64,000 nt of DNA from Streptomyces albidoflavus (GCF_000719955.1 NZ_JOII01000003.1:62001-126000); one strand, 5' to 3'; positions 41,737 through 52,562 are shown, counted from the first letter of the stretch. Numbers and translations are program-made. Notes: generated by a model from the sequence alone, not told the origin.

Positions 41737-42741
41737 TCACCGCCCGTTTCTCCCGCTGTCGCCCTTGCCGCCGCTGTACTCCGCCAGCAGCGCGAACCCC
41801 TGCCGGTCGACCGACGCGGCCGTGGCCGAGAGGAGGACGAGACCGGTGCCGGTGGCGCGGTCGAGTCCGAGCCAGGACCGGAAGCCGCCGGTGCCGCCGT
41901 TGTGCCAGGTGACCGGCCGGCCGTCGACCTCGACCGTGATCCACGCGGCGCCGATGCGGGCGCCCACCCCGAACGAGGCCACCGGGTCGAGCGCGCCGAC
42001 GCCCGCGGCGCTCCCGTCGAGCAGGGCCGCGGTGAGGCGGGCCATGTCGGCGAGCGAAGCCCGGATGCCCCCGGCGGGCCCGAGCCCCTCCCCGGTCCAG
42101 GGCTGCCGTGGCCGTCCGCCGCGGCTCCGGCCGGGAAGTGCCCCGGGCCGGAGCTGGGCGGGCGTGGCGGGGACGTAGAAGCAGTCGAGGTTCAGCGGGG
42201 TGGCCAGGCGCTGCCGGACGAGATGCGCGTAGGTCGTCCTCGCGGCGTGGGCGAGGGCGTGGCCGAGGAGTTCGAACCCGAGGTTGGAGTAGCGGGGGCG
42301 GGGCCTGCCGACGGGCACACCCCGGGCCTGGCCGAGGAGGCCGGCGAGGTCCTCGCCGTACGGGTTGGTGCCGTGGCGCCACAGGGCCAGGGTGCGCCGC
42401 CACGGGTGCGCGGACGCGGGCAGCCTGGGCAGGCCGGAGCGGTGCGTGCCGAGGGACCGCAGAGTCACCCGCGCGGCGGGGGTGCCGCCCAGCGGCAGCA
42501 GCTCGCCGAGGGGCGTCTCCGGTGCGACCTCGCCCCGTGCCACCGCGTCGGCGTACAGCAGCCCGGTGACGCCCTTGGAGACCGAACCGATCTCGAAGTC
42601 GCCGTCCGGGCCGGTGCCCCGGGCCGCCAGGACCGTCCCGCGCGGCGAGACGACGGCTGCCCCGGCCACCGGGTGACGCGGGCCCAGCAACTCGCCGAGC
42701 CGGGCGGCCAGCCGCTCGTCACCGTGGACCGCCGGGCTCAC
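41737..42741 (-). CDS. Serine hydrolase of the beta-lactamase/class C PBP family
   Basis: The product is 334 residues from GTG 42741, which overlaps the TGA of the upstream HTH gene (GTGA). The active-site set is present: S-x-x-K in EIGSVSKGVTG, Y-S-N in RYSNLGFELLG, and H-N-G in WHNGGTGGFRSWLG. There is no signal peptide and no membrane anchor, so it is probably cytoplasmic, unlike true beta-lactamases. Likely activities are esterase or D-amino peptide hydrolysis. It is translationally coupled to the small HTH protein, which points to joint regulation. Confidence 0.88.
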   Translation of the reverse strand: MSPAVHGDERLAARLGELLGPRHPVAGAAVVSPRGTVLAARGTGPDGDFEIGSVSKGVTGLLYADAVARGEVAPETPLGELLPLGGTPAARVTLRSLGTHRSGLPRLPASAHPWRRTLALWRHGTNPYGEDLAGLLGQARGVPVGRPRPRYSNLGFELLGHALAHAARTTYAHLVRQRLATPLNLDCFYVPATPAQLRPGALPGRSRGGRPRQPWTGEGLGPAGGIRASLADMARLTAALLDGSAAGVGALDPVASFGVGARIGAAWITVEVDGRPVTWHNGGTGGFRSWLGLDRATGTGLVLLSATAASVDRQGFALLAEYSGGKGDSGRNGR

Positions 42742-42974
42742 GCCCGCCCGCCCGGCAGACCTCGCCCGCTGTGCTTCTTGTGCACCGCCTGCTTCGACAC
42801 GCCGAGGGCGGCGGCGATCTGCGGCCACGTCGCCCCGTTGTTGCGTGCCCGACGTACCAGCACCGCTTCGGTACGTTCCGTCTCCGCGCGGAGCCGCGCC
42901 ACCGAGCCCAGTCCCGCCAAGGGGTCCTCGTCGGCGGTCGACGCCGCGAGGCTCGTCAACTCTTCCGCGTCCAT
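42738..42974 (-). CDS. Small HTH DNA-binding protein
   Basis: The product is 78 residues. The C-terminal half is a clean helix-turn-helix (ATWPQIAAALGVSKQAVHKK). The N-terminal half (DEDPLAGLGSVARLRAETER) is a helix that may mediate dimerisation. Such proteins are common in Streptomyces next to hydrolase or Clp-type genes. Two GTCAA-N6-TTGAC dyads lie immediately upstream of its ATG, so autoregulation is likely. It is coupled by a 4-bp overlap to the serine hydrolase gene. Confidence 0.85.
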   Translation of the reverse strand: MDAEELTSLAASTADEDPLAGLGSVARLRAETERTEAVLVRRARNNGATWPQIAAALGVSKQAVHKKHSGRGLPGGRA

Positions 42975-42976
42975 GC

Positions 42977-43020
42977 GTCAATCATGGTTGACCGCTCGCC
43001 GGGCGTCAATGGAAGTTGAC
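42977..43020. promoter_or_regulatory. Two tandem GTCAA-N6-TTGAC operators
   Basis: GTCAATCATGGTTGAC (42977-42992) and GTCAATGGAAGTTGAC (43005-43020) are identical in both half-sites and 28 bp apart centre to centre. The first ends 2 bp upstream of the HTH gene's ATG. They are the obvious candidates for binding by that HTH protein. Confidence 0.7.
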
Positions 43021-43048
43021 GGCGGTGGGGTCGCGTCGTGGGGTGTGC

Positions 43049-43258
43049 TCACCAGCGGGCGACGAGCGTCTCGTCCGTGCCGTCGTTCCGGTAGAGCCAC
43101 ATCGTTCCCGGCGCCACCTCGCCCGACAGGTACCCCACGATCGGCTCCCGCTGCGCCGGGCTGTCCAGCCGGCCGAGCAGGCGGAGTGCGCCGGGCAGCC
43201 CGAAGAAGGCGGCCCCATCGATGTCGTCGTCGCCGGGGGCCGGTTCCCCCGTCTCCAC
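43049..43258 (-). CDS. Short hypothetical protein, possibly a remnant
   Basis: The frame from GTG 43258 (or an earlier non-ATG start after the TetR stop) gives ~69 residues: VETGEPAPGDDDIDGAAFFG ... REPIVGYLSGEVAPGTMWLY. Codon bias is good and composition is protein-like, but I recognise no family and see no ribosome-binding site. It may be the C-terminal part of a longer lost gene. It lies downstream of the TetR gene on the same strand. Confidence 0.4.
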   Translation of the reverse strand: METGEPAPGDDDIDGAAFFGLPGALRLLGRLDSPAQREPIVGYLSGEVAPGTMWLYRNDGTDETLVARW

Positions 43259-43296
43259 CCGGACGGTACGGGATGACCTCGGGATGGCCGTCGGCG

Positions 43297-43905
43297 TCAG
43301 CCCACGGTGTCCAGGCTCGTCCCGATGACCGCGAACGCCTGCTCGGCCAGTTCGGTCGGGTCGTCGCCGGCCTCGCTCTCGCTCCACCGCCACAGGACGG
43401 TGTCGAAGGCGGTCAGGGCCATGCCGGCGGCCAGGTGCGGGTACAGGTCGGCGGCGGGGTCGAGCCCCAGGCGGCGGGCGAGTTCCGTGCTCAGGCCCTC
43501 GCGCCACTGGGCCTGGCGTTCGAGGAAGCGGGCGTGCAGGGCCGGGGTGCGCAGGATGAGCCGGACCAGCGGCAGTGCCTTCTCGGAGTGGGCGCCGCAG
43601 GTGGTGAGGGGGACCAGGACGGTACGCAGGAGCGCGGTCGACGGGGGTTCCCCGGCGGGGCGGGAGGCCAGCTCCGCGCACATGTCGGTGCCCATGTCGG
43701 CCAGGAACTGGACGACCACGTCCTCCTTGGAGGCGAAGTAGCGGAAGAAGGTCCGCTTGGAGACCCCGGCGGCGGCCACGATCTCGTCGACCGTCACCCC
43801 GTCGAAGCCCCTCAGTGCCAGCAGTTGCAGCGCTGCCTCGGTCAGCTCGTCCGCCACGAGCTGGCGTTTGCGCTGGGCCAGGGAGAGGCCGGGGCGGGAG
43901 GTCAC
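43297..43905 (-). CDS. TetR-family regulator
   Basis: The product is 202 residues. The HTH is at ~20-65 (EAALQLLALRGFDGVTVDEI, AAGVSKRTFFRYFASKEDVV). The C-terminal part (PALHARFLERQAQWREGLST, AFDTVLWRWSE) matches TetR_C domains found with SDR genes. GTG 43905 has no clear ribosome-binding site, consistent with a leaderless mRNA. It is divergent from an SDR gene, and a perfect TGACAC/GTGTCA operator lies between them, so it probably represses both. Confidence 0.93.
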   Translation of the reverse strand: MTSRPGLSLAQRKRQLVADELTEAALQLLALRGFDGVTVDEIVAAAGVSKRTFFRYFASKEDVVVQFLADMGTDMCAELASRPAGEPPSTALLRTVLVPLTTCGAHSEKALPLVRLILRTPALHARFLERQAQWREGLSTELARRLGLDPAADLYPHLAAGMALTAFDTVLWRWSESEAGDDPTELAEQAFAVIGTSLDTVG

Positions 43906-43960
43906 GCAGCCATGCTACCCCGATGTCTTCGACTGCCGTCGGTGGCACTCAGGCGCACCT

Positions 43961-43975
43961 TGACACCAAGTGTCA
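43961..43975. promoter_or_regulatory. TetR-type operator TGACACCAAGTGTCA
   Basis: A perfect dyad (6-bp arms, 3-bp spacer) overlaps a TTGACA -35-like sequence at 43960-43965 in the divergent tetR/SDR promoter region, where repressor binding would block the SDR promoter. Confidence 0.75.
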
Positions 43976-43995
43976 TGCGCGACAGCATGCGCCAC

Positions 43996-44934
43996 ATGAA
44001 GAGACCTTCGCAGAAGTGGAGTGCCGAACAAGTCCCGGACCAGAGCGGCCGGGTGGCCGTGGTGACCGGGGCCAACAGCGGTCTCGGCCTGGAGACCGCC
44101 CGTGCGCTGGCCCGCAAGGGCGCGCACGTGATCCTCGCCGTGCGCGACGAGGCCAAGGGGCATCGCGCGGCCGGGCTGATCAGCGCCGAGTCGCCGGACG
44201 CCCGCCCGGAGGTGCGCCGCCTCGACCTGGCGGACCTCGACGCGGTCTGCGGCTTCGCCGACGGATTACGCGCCGCCCACGCCCGGCTGGACGTCCTCGT
44301 CAACAACGCCGGTGTCATGGCGCCGCCCCGCACCCTCAGCGCCCAGGGCCACGAGGTGCAGTTCGCCGCCAACCACCTGGGCCACTTCGCCCTCACCGGG
44401 CTGCTGCTCGACCTGCTGGCCGCGGGCGAGGACCCCCGCGTGGTCACGGTGAGTTCCCTCAACCACCGCCAGGGGCGCCTGGACTTCGACGACCTCTCCG
44501 GCGAGCGCGCGTACGCCCCCATGGGCTTCTACAACCGGTCGAAGCTGGCCAACGCCGTCTTCGGGTACGAGCTGCACCGGCGGCTGGGCGAGGCCCGCAG
44601 TCCCGTGCGCAGCCTGCTCGCCCACCCCGGCTACAGCGCCACCGGCCTCTCGACGAGCGGCACCTTCGGCCTGGTGAAGCTGGTCTTCGGCCGGCTCCTC
44701 CGGCCCGTCGCCCAGCCCCCGGAACAGGGCGCTCTCCCGCAGCTGTACGCGGCGACGGCGCCGGAGGCGGAGAGCGGCCGGTTCATCGGCCCGGACGGCC
44801 TGGGCGAGTTGCGCGGAGCGCCGAAGCAGGTGGAGCTGATCCCCCGGGTCACCGACCCCGAGGCCGGCCGCCGGCTCTGGTCGGTCTCGGAGGAACTGAC
44901 CGGGGTGCGGTACGCGTTCCAGGGGGCGAGGTGA
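43996..44934 (+). CDS. SDR oxidoreductase (retinol-dehydrogenase/WW-oxidoreductase-like) with a TTA codon
   Basis: The product is 312 residues from ATG 43996 (in-frame ATG 43987 possible). Cofactor turn VVTGANSGLGLETARALARK, NNAGVM, catalytic Ser in VTVSSLNH, and Y-x-x-x-K in FYNRSKLANAVFGYEL identify a classical SDR of the RDH-like group that favours NADP. Codon 91 is TTA (44266-44268), the leucine codon read only by bldA tRNA in Streptomyces, so full expression may depend on development. It is under the TetR gene by position. The substrate is unknown. Confidence 0.92.
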   Translation: MKRPSQKWSAEQVPDQSGRVAVVTGANSGLGLETARALARKGAHVILAVRDEAKGHRAAGLISAESPDARPEVRRLDLADLDAVCGFADGLRAAHARLDVLVNNAGVMAPPRTLSAQGHEVQFAANHLGHFALTGLLLDLLAAGEDPRVVTVSSLNHRQGRLDFDDLSGERAYAPMGFYNRSKLANAVFGYELHRRLGEARSPVRSLLAHPGYSATGLSTSGTFGLVKLVFGRLLRPVAQPPEQGALPQLYAATAPEAESGRFIGPDGLGELRGAPKQVELIPRVTDPEAGRRLWSVSEELTGVRYAFQGAR

Positions 44935-44955
44935 CGCCGGCCCGCCCCGCGTACC

Positions 44956-45849
44956 TCAGGGCAGCAGCCCCTGCCGCCGCGCCGCCACCACCGCCTCCAG
45001 CCGTGTGTGGGCGCCCAGCTTGCGCATCGCCGAGCGCAAGTACCCCTTGACCGTCTCCGGCCGCACCCCGAGCCGCCCGGCCACCGCCGCGTTGGTCGCC
45101 CCGCCCGCCACGCAGACCAGGACGTCCACCTCGCGCGGGGTCAGCACGGTGGGCGGCAGCTTCGGCGCCCCCGGCGGCGCCACCGCCCCCGGCTGACCGG
45201 CGCGGGCCAGCCGGGTGCAGGCGGCCAGGAGTTCGGCGCGCAGCGCCGGATCCGGGAGGCGGCCCGCCAGGGTGCGCAGCTCGCCGTGGATCTCCCGGAC
45301 CTCCTCCCACGCCGCGGGCGAGGAGGTCCGGGGCGGTTCCCCGGCCCGGGAGAGCAGGTGGGCCGCCTCCTCGCGGGCCACCAGGGCCTGTTCGATGTCG
45401 CGGGCGGCCGCCACCGCCGCCGACAGGGTCCGGTCGCCGACCGGGGTGGGCGCGCGCAGCGCCCCGTAGAGCACGCCCCGGACGTGGCGGTGGACGACGA
45501 CGGGGACGGCGAGGACGGAGCGCAGGCCCTCGGCGGCGACCGCCGCGTCGTACTCGTGGCTGATCCGGCGTGAGGCGCGGTAGTCGGTGACCGCGCACGG
45601 GCGGGTGAGGGCGACGGCCTTGCCGCCCAGGCCGTTGCCGGAGGAGACGTTGAGGCCGCGCAGAGCGGTGGTGCCCGTACCGCTCAGCTCCGCGATCCGC
45701 ACCTGATGGCGCCCCTCGATCAGCCCGCCGAAGGCGATCGGCAGGCCGGTGGCGCGCCGCAGCCGGGCCAGCGCCTCCCGCATCTCGGCCCCTTCGAGAT
45801 CGCCGCCACGCGCCCGCCCGCGTGGGCGATCCTGTCCGCCCGTCGTCAC
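44956..45849 (-). CDS. GAF-LuxR transcriptional regulator
   Basis: The product is 297 residues. Residues ~25-165 are a GAF domain (SGNGLGGKAVALTRPCAVTD, VLAVPVVVHRHVRGVLYGAL). Residues ~230-295 are a LuxR-type HTH (VLTPREVDVLVCVAGGATNA, RPETVKGYLRSAMRKLGA). This pair is found beside aromatic and fatty acid catabolic genes in actinobacteria. It is divergent from two acyl-CoA synthetase genes with a 147-bp gap, so it probably regulates them in response to a small ligand. GTG 45849 is the likely start. Confidence 0.9.
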   Translation of the reverse strand: MTTGGQDRPRGRARGGDLEGAEMREALARLRRATGLPIAFGGLIEGRHQVRIAELSGTGTTALRGLNVSSGNGLGGKAVALTRPCAVTDYRASRRISHEYDAAVAAEGLRSVLAVPVVVHRHVRGVLYGALRAPTPVGDRTLSAAVAAARDIEQALVAREEAAHLLSRAGEPPRTSSPAAWEEVREIHGELRTLAGRLPDPALRAELLAACTRLARAGQPGAVAPPGAPKLPPTVLTPREVDVLVCVAGGATNAAVAGRLGVRPETVKGYLRSAMRKLGAHTRLEAVVAARRQGLLP

Positions 45850-45996
45850 ATCCGTGCTCCTTCCTGCCCCTTCGCCCCCGCTCGCCCCGGTCCCGGACGA
45901 TCGGGCACGGTCCGTCCGTACCCCCGTCCGGGGGTGGTGAGACCTGCATCACGAATTAGACGATGGTAGGCAGTGGTCCGGCAATGAGGAGGACAC

Positions 45997-47673
45997 ATGG
46001 CGGCAACCAGTGCCACCGAACAGTTCCGCGAGGCCCGGGACTTCCTGCTACGGCACCGTACCGACTACGAGACGGCGTACGCCGGTTTCCGGTGGCCGAG
46101 GCCCGAGCGGTTCAACTGGGCCCTCGACTGGTTCGACGCCGTCGCCGAGGGGAACGACCGGACCGCCCTGCACATCGTCGAGGAGGACGGTACCGAGACC
46201 CGGGTGAGCTTCGCCGCCATGGCCGAGCGCTCCTCGCGGACCGCCAACTGGCTGCGCGGACTGGGTGTCGCCGCCGGTGACCGCGTCCTGGTGATGCTCG
46301 GCAACCAGGCCGAACTCTGGGAGACCGCGCTCGCCGCGATGAAGCTCCGTGCCGTCGTCATCCCGGCCACGCCGCTGCTCGGCCCCGCCGACCTCCGCGA
46401 CCGGGTGGAGCGCGGGGGAGTGCGGCACGTGATCGCCCGTACGGAGGACACGCCGAAGTTCACCGACGTACCCGGGGGTTACACCCGCGTCGCCGTGGGC
46501 GGCCCGGCCGAGGGCTGGCTGTCGTACGCCGAAGCCGCCGGGGCGCCCGCCGCGTTCACCCCGGACGGGCCGACCGACCCCGGCGACCCGCTGATGCTGT
46601 ACTTCACCTCCGGCACCACCGCCCGCCCCAAACTGGTCGAGCACACCCATGTGTCGTACCCGGTGGGCCACCTCGCCACCATGTACTGGACCGGGCTGCG
46701 CCCCGGCGACGTCCACCTCAACATCTCCTCGCCCGGCTGGGCCAAGCACGCCTGGTCCAACCTCTTCGCCCCGTGGAACGCCGAGGCCACCGTCTTCCTC
46801 CACAACTACACCCGCTTCGACGCCGAACGGCTGCTCGGCGAGATGGAGCGGGCCGGCGTCACCACCTTCTGCGCCCCGCCGACCGTCTGGCGCATGCTCA
46901 TCCAGGCCGACCTGACCCGCCTCGCCACCCCGCCCCGCGAGGCCCTGGCCGCCGGCGAGCCCCTCAACCCCGAGGTCATCGAACAGGTCCGCCGGGCCTG
47001 GGGCGTGACCATCCGCGACGGCTTCGGCCAGACCGAGACGGCCGTCCAGGTCGCCAACACCCCAGGCCAGCACCTGAAGACCGGCTCGATGGGCCGCCCC
47101 AGTCCCGGCTACACCGTCACCCTCCTCGACCCGGTCACCGGCGAACCCGGCGCCGAGGAGGGCGAGATCGCCCTCGACCTCGCCGACCGCCCGGTCGGCC
47201 TGATGACCGGCTACCGCGGCGACCCGGAGCGCACCGCCGAGGCGATGGCCGGCGGCTACTACCGCACCGGCGACATCGGCGCCCGCGACGCCGACGGCTA
47301 CCTCACCTACGTCGGCCGCAGCGACGACGTCTTCAAAGCCTCCGACTACAAGATCAGCCCCTTCGAACTGGAGAGCGCCCTCCTCGAACACGAGGCGGTC
47401 GCCGAGGCCGCCGTCGTCCCCGCCCCCGACCCGCTGCGGCTCGCCGTCCCCAAGGCGTACGTCGTCCTCGCCGCCGGCTGGGAGCCGGGCCCCGACACCG
47501 CCAAGCTGCTCTTCGAGCACTCCCGGGCCGTCCTCGCGCCCTACAAGCGGCTGCGGCGGCTGGAGTTCGGCGAGCTGCCCAAGACCGTCTCCGGCAAGAT
47601 CCGCCGCGTCGAACTGCGGGCCGCCACCGAAGCCGGCTCGGACGCCGAGTACCGGGAGGAGGAGTACCGATGA
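45997..47673 (+). CDS. AMP-binding acyl-CoA synthetase (benzoate/medium-chain type)
   Basis: The product is 558 residues of the ANL superfamily. The P-loop A3 is [16 protein letters not shown]5 [10 protein letters not shown]7 [16 protein letters not shown], and A10 [10 protein letters not shown] with the catalytic Lys. [20 protein letters not shown] is typical of benzoate/acetoacetyl or medium-chain acyl-CoA ligases (MACS type). It activates a carboxylic acid to its CoA thioester. The next gene starts within its stop codon (ATGA), so the two are coupled. Confidence 0.9.
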   Translation: MAATSATEQFREARDFLLRHRTDYETAYAGFRWPRPERFNWALDWFDAVAEGNDRTALHIVEEDGTETRVSFAAMAERSSRTANWLRGLGVAAGDRVLVMLGNQAELWETALAAMKLRAVVIPATPLLGPADLRDRVERGGVRHVIARTEDTPKFTDVPGGYTRVAVGGPAEGWLSYAEAAGAPAAFTPDGPTDPGDPLMLYFTSGTTARPKLVEHTHVSYPVGHLATMYWTGLRPGDVHLNISSPGWAKHAWSNLFAPWNAEATVFLHNYTRFDAERLLGEMERAGVTTFCAPPTVWRMLIQADLTRLATPPREALAAGEPLNPEVIEQVRRAWGVTIRDGFGQTETAVQVANTPGQHLKTGSMGRPSPGYTVTLLDPVTGEPGAEEGEIALDLADRPVGLMTGYRGDPERTAEAMAGGYYRTGDIGARDADGYLTYVGRSDDVFKASDYKISPFELESALLEHEAVAEAAVVPAPDPLRLAVPKAYVVLAAGWEPGPDTAKLLFEHSRAVLAPYKRLRRLEFGELPKTVSGKIRRVELRAATEAGSDAEYREEEYR

Positions 47674-49295
47674 CCGTCCCCGCGCCCCGCTCCGCCCTGA
47701 GCTACGCCCACGGCACCTCCGCCACCCCGCTGCTGCCCGACACCATCGGCGCCTCCCTCGCCCGCACCGTCGCCGCCCACCCCGACCGCGAGGCCCTCGT
47801 CGACGTGGCCTCCGGCCGCCGCTGGACGTACGCCCGCTTTGCCGAGGACGTCGAGCGGCTCGCCCGCGCCCTGCTCGCCCGGGGCGTCCTCAAGGGCGAC
47901 CGGGTCGGCATCTGGGCCACCAACTGCCCCGAGTGGGTCCTCGTCCAGTACGCGACCGCGCGGATCGGCGCGATCATGGTCAACATCAACCCGGCCTACC
48001 GTGCCCACGAACTCGCCTATGTGCTGCGCCAGTCCGGCACCGGCCTGCTCGTCGCCACCCCCGGCCACCGCACCAACGACTTCCGCGCCCTGGTCAACGA
48101 GGTCCGCGAGGAGTGTCCCGCGCTGCGCGAGACCGCCTACCTCGGCGAGGAGAGCTGGACGGCGCTGCTCGCCGCCGCCGACGCCTGCCCGCCGGACGCC
48201 CTCGCCGCCCGCGAGGCGGAGCTGAGCTGCGACGACCCCATCAACATCCAGTACACCTCGGGCACCACCGGCTTCCCCAAGGGCGCCACCCTCTCGCACC
48301 ACAACATCCTCAACAACGGCTACTTCGTCGGCGAGAACGTCGGCTACACCGAGCAGGACCGCATCTGCCTGCCCGTCCCCTTCTACCACTGCTTCGGCAT
48401 GGTCATGGGCAACATCGCGGCCACCACCCACGGCGCCTGCATCGTCATCCCGGGCCCCGTCTTCGACCCGGTCACCACCCTCACCGCCGTCGCCCAGGAG
48501 CGCTGCACCTCGCTCTACGGCGTCCCCACCATGTTCATAGGAGAACTGAACCTCGCCGACTTCGCCTCCTACGACCTGACCTCCCTGCGCACCGGCATCA
48601 TGGCCGGCTCGCCCTGCCCCGAGGAGGTCATGAAGCGCGTCGTCGCCGAGATGCACATGGCCGAGGTCTCCATCTGCTACGGCATGACCGAGACCTCCCC
48701 GGTCTCCACCCAGACCCGCCGCGACGACAGCCTCGCCCACCGCACCGGCACCGTCGGCCGCGTCCTGCCGCACCTGGAGGTCAAGGTCGTCGACCCGGGC
48801 ACCGGCATCACCGTGGAGCGCGGCGAGGCCGGCGAACTCTGCACCCGCGGCTACTCGGTGATGCTCGGCTACTGGGAGGAGCCCGAGCGCACCGCCGAGG
48901 CCGTCGACCCGGCGGGCTGGATGCACACCGGCGACCTCGCCGTCCTCCGCCGGGACGGGTACGTGGAGATCGTCGGCCGCATCAAGGACATGATCATCCG
49001 GGGCGGGGAGAACATATACCCCAGGGAGATCGAGGAGTTCCTGTACACCCACCCGAAGATCGCCGACGTGCAGGTGGTCGGCGTGCCGGACGGGAAGTAC
49101 GGGGAGGAGGTGCTGGCCTGCGTGATCCCGAAGCAGAACGCCGGGCCGCTCACCCTGGAGGAGCTGCGCGCCTTCTGCCGCGACCGCCTCGCCCACTACA
49201 AGGTCCCCAGCCGCCTCCAGCTCCTCGACGCCTTCCCCATGACGGTCAGCGGCAAGGTCCGCAAGATCGAACTCCGCGAGCGCTACGGCCGCTGA
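47670..49295 (+). CDS. AMP-binding acyl-CoA synthetase (FadD/FACS type)
   Basis: The product is 541 residues. Motifs are A3 [20 protein letters not shown]5 [11 protein letters not shown]7 [20 protein letters not shown], the [18 protein letters not shown] segment and A10 [29 protein letters not shown] is typical of FadD-like enzymes with broad medium/long-chain specificity. It forms an operon with the preceding synthetase, an uncommon pairing of two different ligases that suggests sequential or alternative substrates. No beta-oxidation gene follows. Confidence 0.92.
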   Translation: MTVPAPRSALSYAHGTSATPLLPDTIGASLARTVAAHPDREALVDVASGRRWTYARFAEDVERLARALLARGVLKGDRVGIWATNCPEWVLVQYATARIGAIMVNINPAYRAHELAYVLRQSGTGLLVATPGHRTNDFRALVNEVREECPALRETAYLGEESWTALLAAADACPPDALAAREAELSCDDPINIQYTSGTTGFPKGATLSHHNILNNGYFVGENVGYTEQDRICLPVPFYHCFGMVMGNIAATTHGACIVIPGPVFDPVTTLTAVAQERCTSLYGVPTMFIGELNLADFASYDLTSLRTGIMAGSPCPEEVMKRVVAEMHMAEVSICYGMTETSPVSTQTRRDDSLAHRTGTVGRVLPHLEVKVVDPGTGITVERGEAGELCTRGYSVMLGYWEEPERTAEAVDPAGWMHTGDLAVLRRDGYVEIVGRIKDMIIRGGENIYPREIEEFLYTHPKIADVQVVGVPDGKYGEEVLACVIPKQNAGPLTLEELRAFCRDRLAHYKVPSRLQLLDAFPMTVSGKVRKIELRERYGR

Positions 49296-49358
49296 CCCAC
49301 GCCCCGCTCCGACCGGCCCCGGACGCGCGGCTCCTCCCCGCCCACGTCCGGGGCCCGC

Positions 49359-50030
49359 TCACGCCCCGCCGCCCGCGCCCCGGACCAGCTCCCCGGCCGC
49401 CCCGCTGACCGGGCGGGCCGCGCCGCTCGCGTCGAGGGCGAAGAGGGCCAGCCCGATCCCCTCGGCCCGCTCCTTCGCCCCCGCCGTGTAGCCGGCCCGC
49501 GCGAAGTGCACCGCCGGCAGCCCCGCCGCCAGCCCGCTCAGCCACAGGCACTCCACCGCCCGGGCCCCGACCGGCCGTGCCGCCGTCTCGACCTCGGCCA
49601 GCACGCCGCTCGCCCGCAGCCCCACCGCGCTGGCCCCGCGCCGCTCCATCCGCCGCACCTCGCGGTGGCCCAGCCGCTCCAGCCAGTGCACCGCCAGCGC
49701 CACCGGGTCCCAGGCGGGCGAAGAGCCCTGCCGGGCCGCCTCCGGCTCCCCGCGCCCGGCCGCCTGCGGCACGGAGAGCACCGGCAGCGCCAGCACCGCC
49801 CCGCAGCAGCAGTCCAGTTCGGGCTGCGGCCAGCGGCCCTGCCGCCCGCACGCCCCGCACCGCACGGTGATCCAGGAGTCCTCCCAGACCCGGTGGACCA
49901 GTTGCCGGGCGGGCGCGCCGAGCGCCGGGGGCGCCACCACGGCCGCGCCGCACCGGCACGGGTACGCGGCCGGCTCGTACTGGTGGTCGCGGCGGCAGAC
50001 CGGGCAGCGCACCGGAACGCGGTCGGGCAT
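49359..50030 (-). CDS. Zinc-ribbon protein with Mrr-like endonuclease-fold C-terminal domain, active site altered
   Basis: The product is 223 residues from ATG 50030 with GGGAG upstream. The N terminus has three Cys pairs (RCPVCRRDH, CRCGAA, CGACGR, DCCCGA), suggesting two zinc ribbons. Residues ~115-220 (VALAVHWLERLGHREVRRME, GVLAEVETAARPVGARAVEC, YTAGAKERAEGIGLALFALD) look like the Mrr-type restriction-endonuclease fold. Where active members have E/Q-x-K, this has EVE, and the upstream Asp is not seen. It may bind DNA without cutting it. It is divergent from gcl. The fold assignment is by pattern only. Confidence 0.6.
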   Translation of the reverse strand: MPDRVPVRCPVCRRDHQYEPAAYPCRCGAAVVAPPALGAPARQLVHRVWEDSWITVRCGACGRQGRWPQPELDCCCGAVLALPVLSVPQAAGRGEPEAARQGSSPAWDPVALAVHWLERLGHREVRRMERRGASAVGLRASGVLAEVETAARPVGARAVECLWLSGLAAGLPAVHFARAGYTAGAKERAEGIGLALFALDASGAARPVSGAAGELVRGAGGGA

Positions 50031-50085
50031 CACGGGCTCCCCTCGCCGAGTCGGCCGGCGGCCCATCGTCCCCCACGCCCTCCTC

Positions 50086-50153
50086 TTGACGCTGCGGGAA
50101 TCGTGAATCTAGATTGATTCCACATCACAGAATCAGTATTCCGTATCGTGAAA
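50086..50153 (+). promoter_or_regulatory. gcl promoter region with dyads
   Basis: TTGACG (50086-50091) and TAGATT (50110-50115), 18 bp apart, resemble a sigma-70-type promoter. TGATTC/GAATCA (50115-50135) forms a dyad at the probable start site, and TTCCGTATCGTGAAA (50139-50153) agrees at 12 of 15 positions with the dyad before hyi (56182-56196), so a shared regulator is likely. Confidence 0.55.
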
Positions 50154-50263
50154 GTGCTTCGTCGGGCCGGGTCGGCCCGGCCCCGGTACGGAGAGCTGAT
50201 GCGGCACCCGGCGACCGGCGGGCGCGACGGGAACCGGGGCCGCCGTCGAACCAGGAGACCTCC

Positions 50264-52045
<1,782 letters not shown>

Positions 52046-52102
52046 CCCCTGCGGGGCTTTTCTTGGGGGGCGGTGCCGTTGGGTGGCCGCCCCCCTTACT
52101 GA

Positions 52103-52181
52103 TGTCCTCAAGCGCCGGACGGGCTTGAAGGGTGTCCTCAAGCACCGGACGGGCTGGGTGGGGGTGTCCTCGATCGGCCGG
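52103..52181 (+). repeat. Diverged copies of the dispersed repeat
   Basis: TGTCCTCAAGCGCCGGACGG (52103), TGTCCTCAAGCACCGGACGG (52133) and a weaker TGTCCTCGATCGGCCGG (52165) repeat at ~30-bp intervals. They share the CCTCAAGCGCCGG core with the 3.35-kb array. Confidence 0.8.
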
Positions 52182-52330
52182 CGACTGGGCGCGGGCTGCC
52201 CGAAGGGCTGGGCAGGGCGCTGGACCTGGAGCGCGTCGGGATGTGCGGGCACTCGGGTGGCGGTGCCACGGCGGCCGAGGCCCTGCGCGAGGAACCGCTG
52301 GACGCTCCCTCCGCCACTCACACCGAGGTG
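52182..52330 (+). pseudogene. Fragment of an alpha/beta-hydrolase (lipase-like) gene
   Basis: One frame encodes GLPEGLGRALDLERVGMCGH followed by SGGGATAAEALREEP. The G-H-S-G-G nucleophile elbow after a hydrophobic strand is characteristic of alpha/beta-hydrolases. No start, oxyanion region, acid or His segment remains. It directly follows the repeat copies, which may mark the deletion junction. Confidence 0.55.
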
Positions 52331-52351
52331 CGGTTCGTCGGCAGCACGAAA

Positions 52352-52382
52352 GGGCCCCGGACGCGTACGGCGTCCGGGGCCC
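52352..52382. terminator. Hairpin, 13-bp stem
   Basis: GGGCCCCGGACGC (52352-52364) and GCGTCCGGGGCCC (52370-52382) pair perfectly with a 5-nt loop. Confidence 0.7.
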
Positions 52383-52562
52383 AGGTGCTCCCCTGCGGGG
52401 AGAAGCCCGACCGCGGCGGCGGCGATCGCGTTCCGGTGCGGCTCCCTCAGGGCCGGGTGCGCGCACCGGAGCGCGTTGACCACCGCACTGGCTCGTCGCC
52501 GCCGCGGTCGTACGGGCCCTGGCGCGCGGCCGGTGAGGGCCGGGCGGAAGGGCGGACTGGGG

